Assembly (NCBI GenBank): GCA_002708845.1
Contig: PAPI01000019.1
Coordinates: 1 to 64,000 of the forward strand
DNA from: Leeuwenhoekiella sp.
GTDB lineage: Bacteria; Bacteroidota; Bacteroidia; Flavobacteriales; Flavobacteriaceae
Length of the DNA: 64,000 nt
Direction of reading: 5' to 3'
This document shows positions 1 to 7,210 of this stretch, piece by piece. Under the pieces are notes generated by a model, which did not search any database, was not told the origin of the DNA, and saw only the letters and a program-made list of their open reading frames with translations. Position numbers and translations under genes: made by a program. Numbering within the stretch: the stretch's first letter is position 1; the number at the start of each line of letters is the position of its first letter.

Positions 1-1267
1 AAAAGAAGAGCGCAACGAGATCAACGCCAAGTGGAAGAGTGAAAAAGATGTGGTAGATAATATTCAGAATGCCAAGCAGGATATTGAAAACTACAAGCTG
101 GAAGCCGAGCGTGCCGAGCGCGAAGGAAACTATGGTCTGGTGGCTGAATTGCGCTACGGAAAGATCAAACAGGCGCAGGAAGAACTGGAAAAATTGCAAA
201 CGCAATTGGCCAGTCAGGGTGAAAACACCTTGATTAAAGAAGAAGTGACCAGTGAAGACATCGCCGAAGTGGTGGCTAAATGGACCGGAATCCCCGTGAC
301 CAAGATGCTGCAAAGCGAGCGTGAAAAACTCCTGCATCTTGAAAGCGATTTGCACAAGCGTGTGGTGGGTCAGGATGAGGCCATAATCGCGGTAAGTGAT
401 GCCGTTCGCCGCAGTCGCGCCGGACTTCAAGATCAGAAACGACCTATTGGTTCGTTCTTATTCCTGGGGACTACCGGTGTGGGTAAAACCGAACTCGCCA
501 AAGCGCTGGCTGAATATCTGTTTGATGACGAAAACAACATCACCCGTATTGATATGAGCGAATACCAGGAGCGTCACAGTGTGAGCCGACTGGTAGGTGC
601 ACCTCCGGGATATGTGGGTTATGATGAAGGCGGGCAACTTACCGAAGCCGTACGTCGCAAGCCGTATAGCGTGATTTTGCTTGACGAGATCGAAAAAGCC
701 CACCCTGATACGTTTAATATCCTGTTGCAGGTGCTTGATGAAGGTCGACTTACTGATAACAAAGGCCGCTTAGCCGACTTTAAAAACACCATCATCATTA
801 TGACCTCCAATATGGGTAGTCATATCATACAGGAGCGCTTTGAGAGCATCAAAGATCCCGAGACCGCGATGGAAGGTGCTAAAGTGGAAGTATTGGGGAT
901 GTTAAAGCAAACCATACGTCCCGAATTTATCAACCGTATTGATGATATTGTAATGTTTACCCCGCTTACGCGAAAAGACATCGAGAAGGTGGTAAGTCTG
1001 CAACTCAAAGGCGTAACCCGTATGCTGGGCAAACAAGGCATTACGCTTGACGCCACGACTGAAGCCATCAGCTTCCTGGCAGATAAAGGTTTTGAACCCG
1101 AGTTTGGTGCACGGCCGGTAAAACGTACCATTCAGAAAGAAGTCTTGAATAAACTCTCAAAAGAAATTCTGAGCGGTAAAGTAACTACAGACAGTATCAT
1201 TTTACTGGATGCCTTTGATGACGAACTCGTGTTCCGCAATCAAAACGATCTGGTCAATAACGACTGA
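1..1267 (+). CDS. clpB: ClpB chaperone, C-terminal part
   Basis: This is the 3' part of the ClpB/Hsp104 AAA+ disaggregase, which with DnaK pulls polypeptides out of aggregates in the cytoplasm. The frame is open from base 2, so the true start lies before the window; about 421 of the usual 860 or so residues are present. They include the end of the middle coiled coil, the linker (DIAEVVAKWTGIPV) and the whole second ATPase module: Walker A GTTGVGKT, the pore-loop sequence GYVGYDEGG, Walker B ILLDEIEKAH and the sensor-2 sequence GARPVKR. The stop codon is followed 25 bases later by a clear terminator. The last 93 coding bases plus the 3' flank are duplicated at 2227-2426, on the far side of the TIR gene. 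Confidence 0.97.
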   Translation, partial: KEERNEINAKWKSEKDVVDNIQNAKQDIENYKLEAERAEREGNYGLVAELRYGKIKQAQEELEKLQTQLASQGENTLIKEEVTSEDIAEVVAKWTGIPVTKMLQSEREKLLHLESDLHKRVVGQDEAIIAVSDAVRRSRAGLQDQKRPIGSFLFLGTTGVGKTELAKALAEYLFDDENNITRIDMSEYQERHSVSRLVGAPPGYVGYDEGGQLTEAVRRKPYSVILLDEIEKAHPDTFNILLQVLDEGRLTDNKGRLADFKNTIIIMTSNMGSHIIQERFESIKDPETAMEGAKVEVLGMLKQTIRPEFINRIDDIVMFTPLTRKDIEKVVSLQLKGVTRMLGKQGITLDATTEAISFLADKGFEPEFGARPVKRTIQKEVLNKLSKEILSGKVTTDSIILLDAFDDELVFRNQNDLVNND

Positions 1268-1372
1268 AGAGCATTAGTTGTCTAATAACTTTAAAGCGAT
1301 CACTGAAAGGTGGTCGCTTTTTTTATTTAGGGTTGTCGCGTTGATAACTAGTTGATAACGTCATCTGATTTT
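1175..1372 (+). repeat. Direct repeat copy 1: clpB 3' end and terminator
   Basis: This covers the last 93 coding bases of clpB, its terminator and about 45 bases beyond. A second copy lies 1052 bases downstream at 2227-2426, in the same orientation. Over the coding part I count 7 differences in 93 aligned bases; similarity is lower but continuous across the terminator and on to a shared CTGATTTT. The TIR gene lies between the two copies. Confidence 0.9.
1293..1327 (+). terminator. clpB terminator
   Basis: The hairpin pairs AAAGCGATCAC with GTGGTCGCTTT around a 6-base loop, with one G-T pair, and is followed by a T run. It lies 25 bases after the clpB stop codon, as expected for an intrinsic terminator. 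Confidence 0.85.
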
Positions 1373-1432
1373 CTGGTAGTTAAATATTAAAATAATATAC
1401 TTTTAAAGTTATTTGGTTAAATAAAATTAATT

Positions 1433-2116
1433 ATGGCACAATGTACAGCACCATCAAGAGGACACAGAACAGCAAGTGGACGAGCAAACTGCCCCGCGTG
1501 TAGTAATAGATACGGAGGATATAGTTTTAGATATTCATATCCATCTTATGATTACTCTTATACTTCGAGCGGAAAAACATCTTCATCCGGAAATTATAAT
1601 AGTTCAAAAGGCCGAACTCAAAAAGCTTCTTGGTCAAAATCTGGTTCATCAATTTATTATACGCCAGCGGAGATAAATACACTTACACCGGTCAGAAAAG
1701 TTGTTGAAAAAAGAGCTGAAAAACCTGAAATTAGAGATATTTTTCTTTGCCACGCTTGGGATGATAGAAAAGAATCTGCGTTGGAATTATACAACTTATT
1801 AGAATCGAATGGAGTAAATGTATGGTTCAGTGAAAAAGATATACAATTGGGAAGTTCATTTCTTCGGGAAATCGATAAAGGTTTAGCAAAATCTAAAATT
1901 GGTATTGTTTTAGTAACACCTAGCTTCTTGAAAAGAGTACAAAACGAAGGTGTTGCCGAAAAAGAATTATCTGCTTTACTTGCTAGAGACCAACTTGTAC
2001 CTATTGTCCACAATACAACTTATGATGAATTGAGATGTGAGCCCATTGTTAGGGTCAAGAAATGGATTAGATACACAAGAAGATACAATGGAAAATATTG
2101 CAAAAAAATTGGCTGA
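1433..2116 (+). CDS. TIR-domain protein, C-terminus frameshifted
   Basis: This is a likely anti-phage or signalling TIR protein; many bacterial TIR domains cleave NAD+. The N-terminus holds a zinc-ribbon-like pattern (C4, H11, C20, C23 in MAQC..GHR..NCPAC). A Ser/Tyr/Gly-rich linker follows, then a TIR domain from about residue 100: strand DIFLCHAWDD, WFSEKDIQLG, and a Glu in AEKELSALL that fits the usual catalytic position. The annotated frame ends in an unusual basic tail (RYTRRYNGKYCKKIG). Near base 2033 the other frame continues with DVSPLLGSRNGLDTQEDT and runs to a stop at 2154-2156, which is the tail expected for this family. A small indel, such as loss of one GA, therefore appears to have shifted the last 40 or so codons. 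Only the region after the catalytic part is affected. AT-rich compared with clpB. Confidence 0.82.
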   Translation: MAQCTAPSRGHRTASGRANCPACSNRYGGYSFRYSYPSYDYSYTSSGKTSSSGNYNSSKGRTQKASWSKSGSSIYYTPAEINTLTPVRKVVEKRAEKPEIRDIFLCHAWDDRKESALELYNLLESNGVNVWFSEKDIQLGSSFLREIDKGLAKSKIGIVLVTPSFLKRVQNEGVAEKELSALLARDQLVPIVHNTTYDELRCEPIVRVKKWIRYTRRYNGKYCKKIG

Positions 2117-2226
2117 ATTAATTACTGTGAATGAAGAAACTTCAGTTAACAAATAATTGAGGAAAAAATAACTGTTTTCTATTAAAATTGAATAAGTAAT
2201 TACTCGTTGCTAAAACCTATAATGGT
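2117..2226 (+). pseudogene. Displaced C-terminal coding tail of the TIR gene, and short spacer
   Basis: Bases 2034-2156 read in the third frame encode the expected TIR C-terminus, ending ENIAKKLAELI..SVNK at the stop codon 2154-2156. The part after 2116 lies outside the annotated ORF and is kept only as a remnant or as a shifted reading frame. Bases 2157-2226 are AT-rich and hold the 16-base sequence at 2202-2217 that recurs at 49240-49255. Confidence 0.6.
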
Positions 2227-2426
2227 GGTAAAGTAACCACAGACAGCATCATTTTACTGGATACCTTTGATGACGAATTCGTGTTCCGCAATCAAAAATA
2301 TCTGGTCAATAATGACTGAAGAGCATTAGTTGTCTAATAACTTAAAAGCGATCACTAAATAAGTGGTCGCTTTTTTTATTTTGGGGCAACGCGTTAATAA
2401 CTTCGTTGATAAAGCAGGCTGATTTT
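2227..2426 (+). repeat. Direct repeat copy 2: orphan clpB 3' end
   Basis: A copy of the last 31 codons of clpB, including its stop at 2317-2319, its terminator and about 45 further bases, with no clpB body in front. Compared with the intact gene the encoded tail differs at four residues (A to T, L to F, ND to KY), which suggests it is no longer under selection. Bases 2427-2497 up to the next gene are AT-rich spacer. Confidence 0.88.
2345..2377 (+). terminator. Duplicated clpB-type terminator
   Basis: AAAGCGATCAC pairs with GTGGTCGCTTT around a TAAATAA loop, followed by a T run. This is the second copy of the terminator at 1293-1327. Here it would end transcription coming from the TIR gene. 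Confidence 0.8.
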
Positions 2427-2497
2427 ATTGAAGTTGCAATTTTGAAAGGGTAATTTTATAAGAAGAAAAATATGATGGCATACGGAATTTTAAAAGG

Positions 2498-3541
2498 TTG
2501 TTGTCATATTTTTTGAAATTACTAGTTAGCAAAAAATTCAAAAAACATCGTTTGAAAATACTTTATATTATTGGAAATGGATTTGATTTAAATCTCGGTT
2601 TAAAAACGAGTTATAAAAACTTTTACGAATACTACAAATCAATTAAATCAAGTAAAAGCCAGGTCAATATTCTCAAGCAAAATATTTCGAGCAACTATAA
2701 TAATTGGTCTGATTTAGAATTAGCATTAGGACAGTATACCGCTGAGCTTAAAACTCTTGACGAATTTGATGAAGTTTTTGAGGATATAGGGGAGCAGTTA
2801 GCGGAATATTTAAAAAAAGAAGAAAGTAAACTAGACCAAAACACTATCGACAAAGAAAAGTTTTTTGAAAATCTGGTAAAACCAGAAGACTTTTTACCTA
2901 TTGCTGATAATAACAAGATAAAAACTTTTAAAAATAATTGGTTAAATCATCATTGGTATATTGATATAATGACTTTCAATTACACCACCGTAATTGAAAG
3001 AATTATTGGTAATAAAAAAAATATAAAGATTGGGTATCATCCTAAACATAAAGACATAATTACCTTAAGAAGTGTAGACCACATTCATGGATTTGTCGAT
3101 AAGAATATGGTTCTAGGAGTTAATGATATCTCTCAACTTGGAAATAAAGAATTTCAAAAGAACGAAGATATTTTAGAGGCAATTATTAAAAAAGAATGTA
3201 ATAAAGCCTATAGACATACAATCGATGACCTTTTTAAAACAAGAATTAAGCAGGCGGATATGATTTGCATTTTTGGTTCATCAATCGGAGATACGGATAA
3301 TATGTGGTGGGAATTAATCGGTGAAAAGTTGAGCACTAAACCAATACCAGTGATTATTTTTACTAGAGGCGAAGAAGTTATTAATCCAAGAATTGGCTAT
3401 AAAAACAACCGAACTGAACGGAAAATGCGAAAGTTTTTTTTAAAGAAAGCTAAAGTCGACGAAAACAAAATTGATGTAATTAGTGAGAATATTTACGTAG
3501 CACTTGATACATCAATGTTTAGAAATGTCAATAAAGGATAA
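2498..3541 (+). CDS. AbiH-like abortive-infection protein
   Basis: This resembles the AbiH family, first described as a lactococcal phage abortive-infection protein; its biochemical activity is not established. The hallmark is the N-terminal glycine-rich strand ILYIIGNGFDLNLGLKTSY. Other conserved-looking stretches are IMTFNYTTVIER, a HIHG motif, LGVND and ICIFGSSIGDTDNMWW. Length (about 330-347 aa) fits the family. There is no in-frame ATG: possible starts are TTG at 2498, 2501 or 2552. The last places the glycine-rich motif five residues from the start, as in most homologues, so the true start may be 2552. It lies 70 bases after the duplicated clpB tail and is followed by a strong hairpin. 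Confidence 0.8.
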   Translation: MLSYFLKLLVSKKFKKHRLKILYIIGNGFDLNLGLKTSYKNFYEYYKSIKSSKSQVNILKQNISSNYNNWSDLELALGQYTAELKTLDEFDEVFEDIGEQLAEYLKKEESKLDQNTIDKEKFFENLVKPEDFLPIADNNKIKTFKNNWLNHHWYIDIMTFNYTTVIERIIGNKKNIKIGYHPKHKDIITLRSVDHIHGFVDKNMVLGVNDISQLGNKEFQKNEDILEAIIKKECNKAYRHTIDDLFKTRIKQADMICIFGSSIGDTDNMWWELIGEKLSTKPIPVIIFTRGEEVINPRIGYKNNRTERKMRKFFLKKAKVDENKIDVISENIYVALDTSMFRNVNKG

Positions 3542-3546
3542 GATAA

Positions 3547-3580
3547 ATTTTACCACGCGATTGTATCGCGTGGTAAAAAT
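3547..3580 (+). terminator. Strong hairpin after the AbiH-like gene
   Basis: ATTTTACCACGCGAT and ATCGCGTGGTAAAAAT pair almost perfectly around TGT. It lies 5 bases after the stop. Its 17-base core (3556-3572) is identical to 4137-4153 after the next gene. It can act as a terminator, though no long T run follows, and it may also be a degenerate member of the cassette-end repeats described in the findings. Confidence 0.65.
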
Positions 3581-3656
3581 CTTAAAACATCAGGATTATT
3601 TCATCATCCAAATTAGAAATAAAACCATTGATAAAACTTAAAAAGGATAATCAAAA

Positions 3657-4121
3657 ATGACCAAGATCTCAAAACAATTATGTGGAGTAGCAGGTGAATA
3701 TTATGTAGCCGCAGAATTTTCAAAAAGAGGGTATTTGGCAGCAATAACTTTAAGAAATTCAGACGGTATTGATATCCTCGTCAGTGACACTAATGGAGAA
3801 AAATCTTTATCAATTCAGGTCAAAACAACACAAAACAAAAGAAAATGGATTCTAACGAAAAAAGTAGAAACCGGTTATTCGAAAAATAAATACTTCGTCT
3901 TCGTCAATATAAAATCTGATCTAAATTGCCTTCCAGAATATTATATAGTTAATTCTGAAATTTTGGCCAATAATATTTATCATGGTCATAGACGATGGTT
4001 AGAAGAACCTGGTAAAAATGGTAGAAAAAGAAATGATTCAAGTGTAAGGCAATTCGAGCCGAAATATTTTGATCCGTCTGAAATTTTAAACTGGGATCAA
4101 TTGATTGAAATATTAAACTAA
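3657..4121 (+). CDS. PD-(D/E)XK nuclease-like protein of unknown function
   Basis: No specific family is recognised. The 154-residue protein has the layout of small PD-(D/E)XK nucleases: an early Glu in a helix (GVAGEYYVAAEFSKRGY), an Asp in a strand (SDGIDILVSD) and a Q-x-K motif (IQVKTTQ) about 19 residues later. This core fits metal-dependent DNA cutting as in restriction or repair nucleases. The C-terminal half (HGHRRWLEEPGKNGRKR..) contains a tryptophan- and arginine-rich stretch. Its position next to TIR and AbiH-like genes would suit a defence role, but that is inference. The ATG at 3657 is the only good start; the coding region is AT-rich and the gene is flanked by repeat hairpins. 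Confidence 0.65.
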   Translation: MTKISKQLCGVAGEYYVAAEFSKRGYLAAITLRNSDGIDILVSDTNGEKSLSIQVKTTQNKRKWILTKKVETGYSKNKYFVFVNIKSDLNCLPEYYIVNSEILANNIYHGHRRWLEEPGKNGRKRNDSSVRQFEPKYFDPSEILNWDQLIEILN

Positions 4122-4170
4122 AAGTCCTTATTAGTGCGCGATTGTATCGCGTGATAAGCAGTTAGCATAC
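4113..4170 (+). repeat. Cassette-end hairpin (attC-like site) 1
   Basis: An imperfect hairpin starting in the stop region of the preceding gene. CTAA pairs with TTAG, then TTAT with ATAA, then CGCGAT with ATCGCG around TGT. The right arm, ATCGCGTGATAAGCAGTTAG (4146-4165), matches 4669-4688 and 5818-5837 at 18 of 20 positions each. Confidence 0.55.
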
Positions 4171-4201
4171 CGATTTTATAAGGTGCATAAATACGAACGA
4201 A

Positions 4202-4609
4202 ATGAACATTAAACTTTCAGAAGAAAAGCATATTGATACCGCACAACTACTGGAATTGTATAAAGCCAATAGTTGGAGTTCTGCTGAAAAGCCGGTAGCA
4301 CTGAAGAAGGCGCTATTAAATTCGCATACCCTTTTAACGGCCTGGGACGGTGATAAATTAGTTGGACTGGGCAATGCCATTTCAGACGGTTATCTCGTTG
4401 TTTATTATCCGCATTTACTGGTTCACCCGGAATACCAGGGTAAGGGAATCGGCAAAATGATCGTAGCAAAATTTCAAGAAATCTATAACCATTTTCACAT
4501 GCAAATGCTAACTGCAGATGGGAGAGCCATTGACTTTTATAAAAAAGCAGGCTTTGAACAAGCGGGACAAACAGTCCCGATGTGGATTTACAAGGGTAAG
4601 GAACATTAG
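4202..4609 (+). CDS. GNAT-family N-acetyltransferase
   Basis: A 135-residue Gcn5-related acetyltransferase, which would transfer an acetyl group from acetyl-CoA to an amine; the substrate is unknown. The acetyl-CoA loop is seen in HPEYQGKGIGKMIVAKF (Q-x-x-G-x-G), after the strand LVVYYPHLLV. The C-terminal ADGRAIDFYKKAGFEQAG fits motif B. Length is normal for a single-domain GNAT. Its base composition is closer to the core genome than that of its neighbours, yet it is bounded by cassette-end hairpins on both sides, which suggests it arrived as one unit of the array. Confidence 0.88.
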   Translation: MNIKLSEEKHIDTAQLLELYKANSWSSAEKPVALKKALLNSHTLLTAWDGDKLVGLGNAISDGYLVVYYPHLLVHPEYQGKGIGKMIVAKFQEIYNHFHMQMLTADGRAIDFYKKAGFEQAGQTVPMWIYKGKEH

Positions 4610-4626
4610 ACTACAGACAAGCTGTA

Positions 4627-4695
4627 GCTAATTATCTCACTGCTAATGGCTTGTTGCCAAGTGATAGTATTGCGTGGTAAGCAGTTAGAAATATC
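4627..4695 (+). repeat. Cassette-end hairpin (attC-like site) 2
   Basis: The left arm TTATCTCACTGC (4632-4643) is complementary to the right arm GCAGTTAGAAATA (4681-4693), with ACTGC/GCAGT exact. The right arm ATTGCGTGGTAAGCAGTTAG is 4669-4688. The final 15 bases (4681-4695) match 5424-5438 at 14 positions. Confidence 0.55.
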
Positions 4696-4733
4696 TTCGC
4701 GTAATTACTAAATTGTATGGCTAAGATCAAAAA

Positions 4734-4853
4734 ATGAAAAAGCAAACTGAAATTAATCTTACTGATTTAAATCAGCTACGCTCGTCCGGAAAATTCTCTT
4801 TGGAACTATATTTTATTCAATCTCTTATCTTTTTGTGTCAAAAAGAATCGTAA
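4734..4853 (+). CDS. Small ORF of 39 codons overlapping the next gene
   Basis: A short ATG-initiated reading frame (MKKQTEINLTDLNQLRSSGK..) whose last 19 bases overlap the next ORF in another frame. It is not recognised. It could be a short leader gene whose translation is coupled to the next one, or the original N-terminus of that gene separated by a frameshift. The next ORF has no ATG of its own near its 5' end, which favours one of these two. Confidence 0.4.
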   Translation: MKKQTEINLTDLNQLRSSGKFSLELYFIQSLIFLCQKES

Positions 4854-5347
4854 AAGTAAAAGAGCAATCCAAAGATCATAGTTTTACCAATCGTGATTTG
4901 TTTTTAGTAAATATTGGCAGCGAATTTTTCTCTTATAATTCTGAAACTGAAGTAGCTCAATTCATGCATTGTCTGTCTGAAAAAACACAAACTGTTGAAT
5001 TAAAAAATTTCATTGAATTAACACTTGGAGATAAAATTGCCAATAAAAAATCGATTAAGAAAAATATCAGAACTAAAGCCTCTGCTACATTCATTCCAGA
5101 CAATAAAGATTTAAAGGCAGTTCCTACCGAATCCAAATACCTTAATTTTATTCCGCTATATAAAACTGATACGCCTCTGGTTGACAAAAACGATAAATTA
5201 GAGGATGTTTTTATCATTGCAGAATTACAAGATCAAATTGAATTATTTGATCGGGTTTATGAACAAGCAAAAATTTATATAACTGATAAAAAGAATAATT
5301 CAAAAAGATGGCATTGGGGTAAAGCAAATGCTTCAGGTGCCACATAA
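4835..5347 (+). CDS. Hypothetical protein, 170 residues
   Basis: Not recognised. The first usable codon is GTG at 4835; the frame is open from 4766 but contains no ATG upstream. The product is hydrophilic and lysine-rich, with no signal peptide or membrane segment, and ends KRWHWGKANASGAT. Helix-forming stretches (ELKNFIELTLGDKIANKKS, IIAELQDQIELFDRVYEQAK) suggest a soluble alpha-helical protein. Low-GC coding composition and flanking hairpins match the rest of the island. It may be the main part of a gene frameshifted from the ORF at 4734. Confidence 0.5.
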   Translation: MSKRIVKVKEQSKDHSFTNRDLFLVNIGSEFFSYNSETEVAQFMHCLSEKTQTVELKNFIELTLGDKIANKKSIKKNIRTKASATFIPDNKDLKAVPTESKYLNFIPLYKTDTPLVDKNDKLEDVFIIAELQDQIELFDRVYEQAKIYITDKKNNSKRWHWGKANASGAT

Positions 5348-5438
5348 ATATCTCTGAGGGTAAAGACCCGCTATTGCCGCGCTGCCTGTCCCAATGACTA
5401 TAGGGAATTGTATGTCCCAGTAGGCCGTTAGAAATATC
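5348..5438 (+). repeat. Cassette-end hairpin (attC-like site) 3
   Basis: The left arm ATATCTCT (5348-5355) is complementary at 7 of 8 positions to AGAAATAT near the right end. The right end GCCGTTAGAAATATC (5424-5438) matches site 2 at 14 of 15 positions. The middle contains GCCTGTCCC..CTATAGGG, a second shared motif found again at 7575-7598. Confidence 0.5.
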
Positions 5439-5499
5439 AAAGTGCAATACCCGCGCGCAAAGGCACAGAAATTATACCCACTAAAAAACGCTTGTATCT

Positions 5500-5739
5500 A
5501 TGACTGAACTTATTGGAGATTTTTTTGGTCACCTTTTTAAAGTAATAGGCGCCGCCCTACGCTGGGCTTTTGGTAAACTTAAGTGGTCAAATGGTAAGTC
5601 ATTGACATTTAAAGAATACCTGTACGGCCCAAATCCAGATCATTCATTTGCAGATGAAGATGAGACAACTAATGCACTAATTGGAGGTATTGTATTTTTC
5701 ACATTAGTATTAGCTCTGTTAATACTCTTTATCTTGTGA
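5500..5739 (+). CDS. Small membrane protein, 79 residues
   Basis: Not recognised. The N-terminal half is amphipathic and aromatic (LIGDFFGHLFKVIGAALRWAFGKLKW). The C-terminus ends in one strong transmembrane helix (GIVFFTLVLALLILFIL) that runs to the last residue, so it is probably a C-tail-anchored or bitopic inner-membrane protein. It is bounded by repeat hairpins on both sides, and no partner gene is apparent. A role as a small membrane effector is possible but unsupported. Confidence 0.55.
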   Translation: MTELIGDFFGHLFKVIGAALRWAFGKLKWSNGKSLTFKEYLYGPNPDHSFADEDETTNALIGGIVFFTLVLALLILFIL

Positions 5740-5840
5740 TTGAGATTGCAAATCAAAAAAGAAAAATACTCCAAGCACGTGTTTCCGCACCCTATCCCAA
5801 TGATTAACTGGAATAATATCGCGTGTTAAGCAGTTACAAT
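5740..5840 (+). repeat. Cassette-end hairpin (attC-like site) 4
   Basis: The right arm ATCGCGTGTTAAGCAGTTAC (5818-5837) matches site 1 at 18 of 20 positions. ATTGAGATTGC just after the stop codon is complementary to it at about 8 of 11 positions. The stretch CCTATCCCAATGA before it parallels CCTGTCCCAATGA inside site 3. Confidence 0.5.
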
Positions 5841-5948
5841 TACACAACTACACAATGACACGAGGTCAATTTAAATAAGCGCTAAATAGTATTTAAAATC
5901 TTAACTTCAATCCCCTCGTGTATTTTAAATTCTATTAAAACCCAAACA

Positions 5949-6308
5949 ATGCTCAAAACATACCTATCAATTCTGGTTTTGCTCCTTGTACTAAGCACCG
6001 GATGCGAAAGTCAAACTACGGTCGACTTCCAAATCAAAAACGACACCCCTTTTCAGATTGATTCTTTAAGTATTGAGCACAATCAAAACTTAGAAAAGGT
6101 CATAAGTCTCAAACCCGATCAAAATTTGGATTATCAAATCGATATGAGCCACGTTCCAAAAACAGATGGTGCCTATTTAATCTCTTATAGGATAAATGAC
6201 GAGCGCCGTTTGAAATCATTTGGGTATTATACCAATGGAGGGCCGATTTCTGATCTGTATAAACTTACTATTAAGGCAGATACCATTCTTATAAAAGAAA
6301 TACGCTAG
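5949..6308 (+). CDS. Small lipoprotein, unknown function
   Basis: The first 20 residues form a lipoprotein signal peptide (hydrophobic SILVLLLVLSTG followed by Cys), so the product is exported and lipid-anchored. The mature part of about 100 residues looks beta-rich (TVDFQIKNDTPFQIDSLSIEH, YLISYRINDERRLKSFGYY), like a small immunoglobulin-type sandwich. No family is recognised. It lies 57 bases before another lipoprotein gene on the same strand, and the two may be co-transcribed. Confidence 0.6.
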   Translation: MLKTYLSILVLLLVLSTGCESQTTVDFQIKNDTPFQIDSLSIEHNQNLEKVISLKPDQNLDYQIDMSHVPKTDGAYLISYRINDERRLKSFGYYTNGGPISDLYKLTIKADTILIKEIR

Positions 6309-6364
6309 TCTGAATTTTGTAGCCTACTCTCACGTGATAAAGAAATTATTATACGTTAATCGAT

Positions 6365-7075
6365 ATGAAGATGAAAGAAGTTTATTTAATTCTGATGCTT
6401 TTGGCTCTTACAGCTTGCAATTCAAAAAAGAAAAATACCTCTTCTTTAATAGAAACAAAAAACACTGAACAGGAAATTCAGAAGAGATTAAATGGTCGGG
6501 AAGTTGTAAAAAAATTGGAAGAGTTAAGCTATTTCAATTTAACGGACTCAACAGATTTAGTTGAGGTAAAATCTGAATTTGAAAAAGCCTATACAAACTT
6601 AAATTTCTTTCAGGGTCCTGCACAGGAAGAAAGTATGACCTTCAAAGACAATCGCTATTTCTGGGTAGATTGTGAAGAATTATTTGAGATAGGAGGTATC
6701 ACTACCTATTTAGATCAGGTAAAGCCTACTTTTAAAAAGTTGGGCTTGAAGCTAGAATATGACAACGAACAAAACCAGCAGAATCAAAACAGTTGGAAGC
6801 ACAGCATCAGACTCAATGGACGGGAATATAGCGCATTTGATGGCCAGTTTTCTAATCAGGATTGGGGAATAGCGTATATAAATTTTCTAAATATGCTCAA
6901 CTTCGAACTGAAAAAACAGGATAGCAAAGAGCAGTTCTATCCTATAGCTTGTGGTAACGCTGGTATGTTTGTGCTTCTGACTCCTGAGCAATTTGACTTT
7001 GTCAAAAAAAATTATCCAAATGACTCTGAGCATCCCACAACGATGACTATCTGGAAACAAAGAAATGGTCTATAA
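6365..7075 (+). CDS. Lipoprotein, unknown function, 236 residues
   Basis: The start MKMKEVYLILMLLALTACNS is a clear lipoprotein signal with Cys at about residue 18. The mature part is mixed alpha/beta and rich in Asn, Gln and Glu, with no recognised domain; notable stretches are NRYFWVDCEELFEIGG, LNGREYSAFDGQFSNQ and YPIACGNAGMFVLLTPEQF. An ATG six bases downstream would also keep the signal peptide. It follows the shorter lipoprotein gene closely and has the same low GC. Function unknown. Confidence 0.6.
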   Translation: MKMKEVYLILMLLALTACNSKKKNTSSLIETKNTEQEIQKRLNGREVVKKLEELSYFNLTDSTDLVEVKSEFEKAYTNLNFFQGPAQEESMTFKDNRYFWVDCEELFEIGGITTYLDQVKPTFKKLGLKLEYDNEQNQQNQNSWKHSIRLNGREYSAFDGQFSNQDWGIAYINFLNMLNFELKKQDSKEQFYPIACGNAGMFVLLTPEQFDFVKKNYPNDSEHPTTMTIWKQRNGL

Positions 7076-7210
7076 CCCTCGTATTCAGGGGCATTACCTG
7101 TAACTAAAAAAGGGAGATTACCTCACCAAAAAGGGTTTACCTCTCTGATAATCTTACTTCTAGCCTCATTAAGTTTGCTTAACAGTAATATTCATTAAAA
7201 CTTTTAAGCT

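Noticed and set aside
2472-2516. Short ATG frame before the AbiH-like gene (MMAYGILKGC..)
   Set aside because: Only 14 codons, with no recognised product; probably chance.
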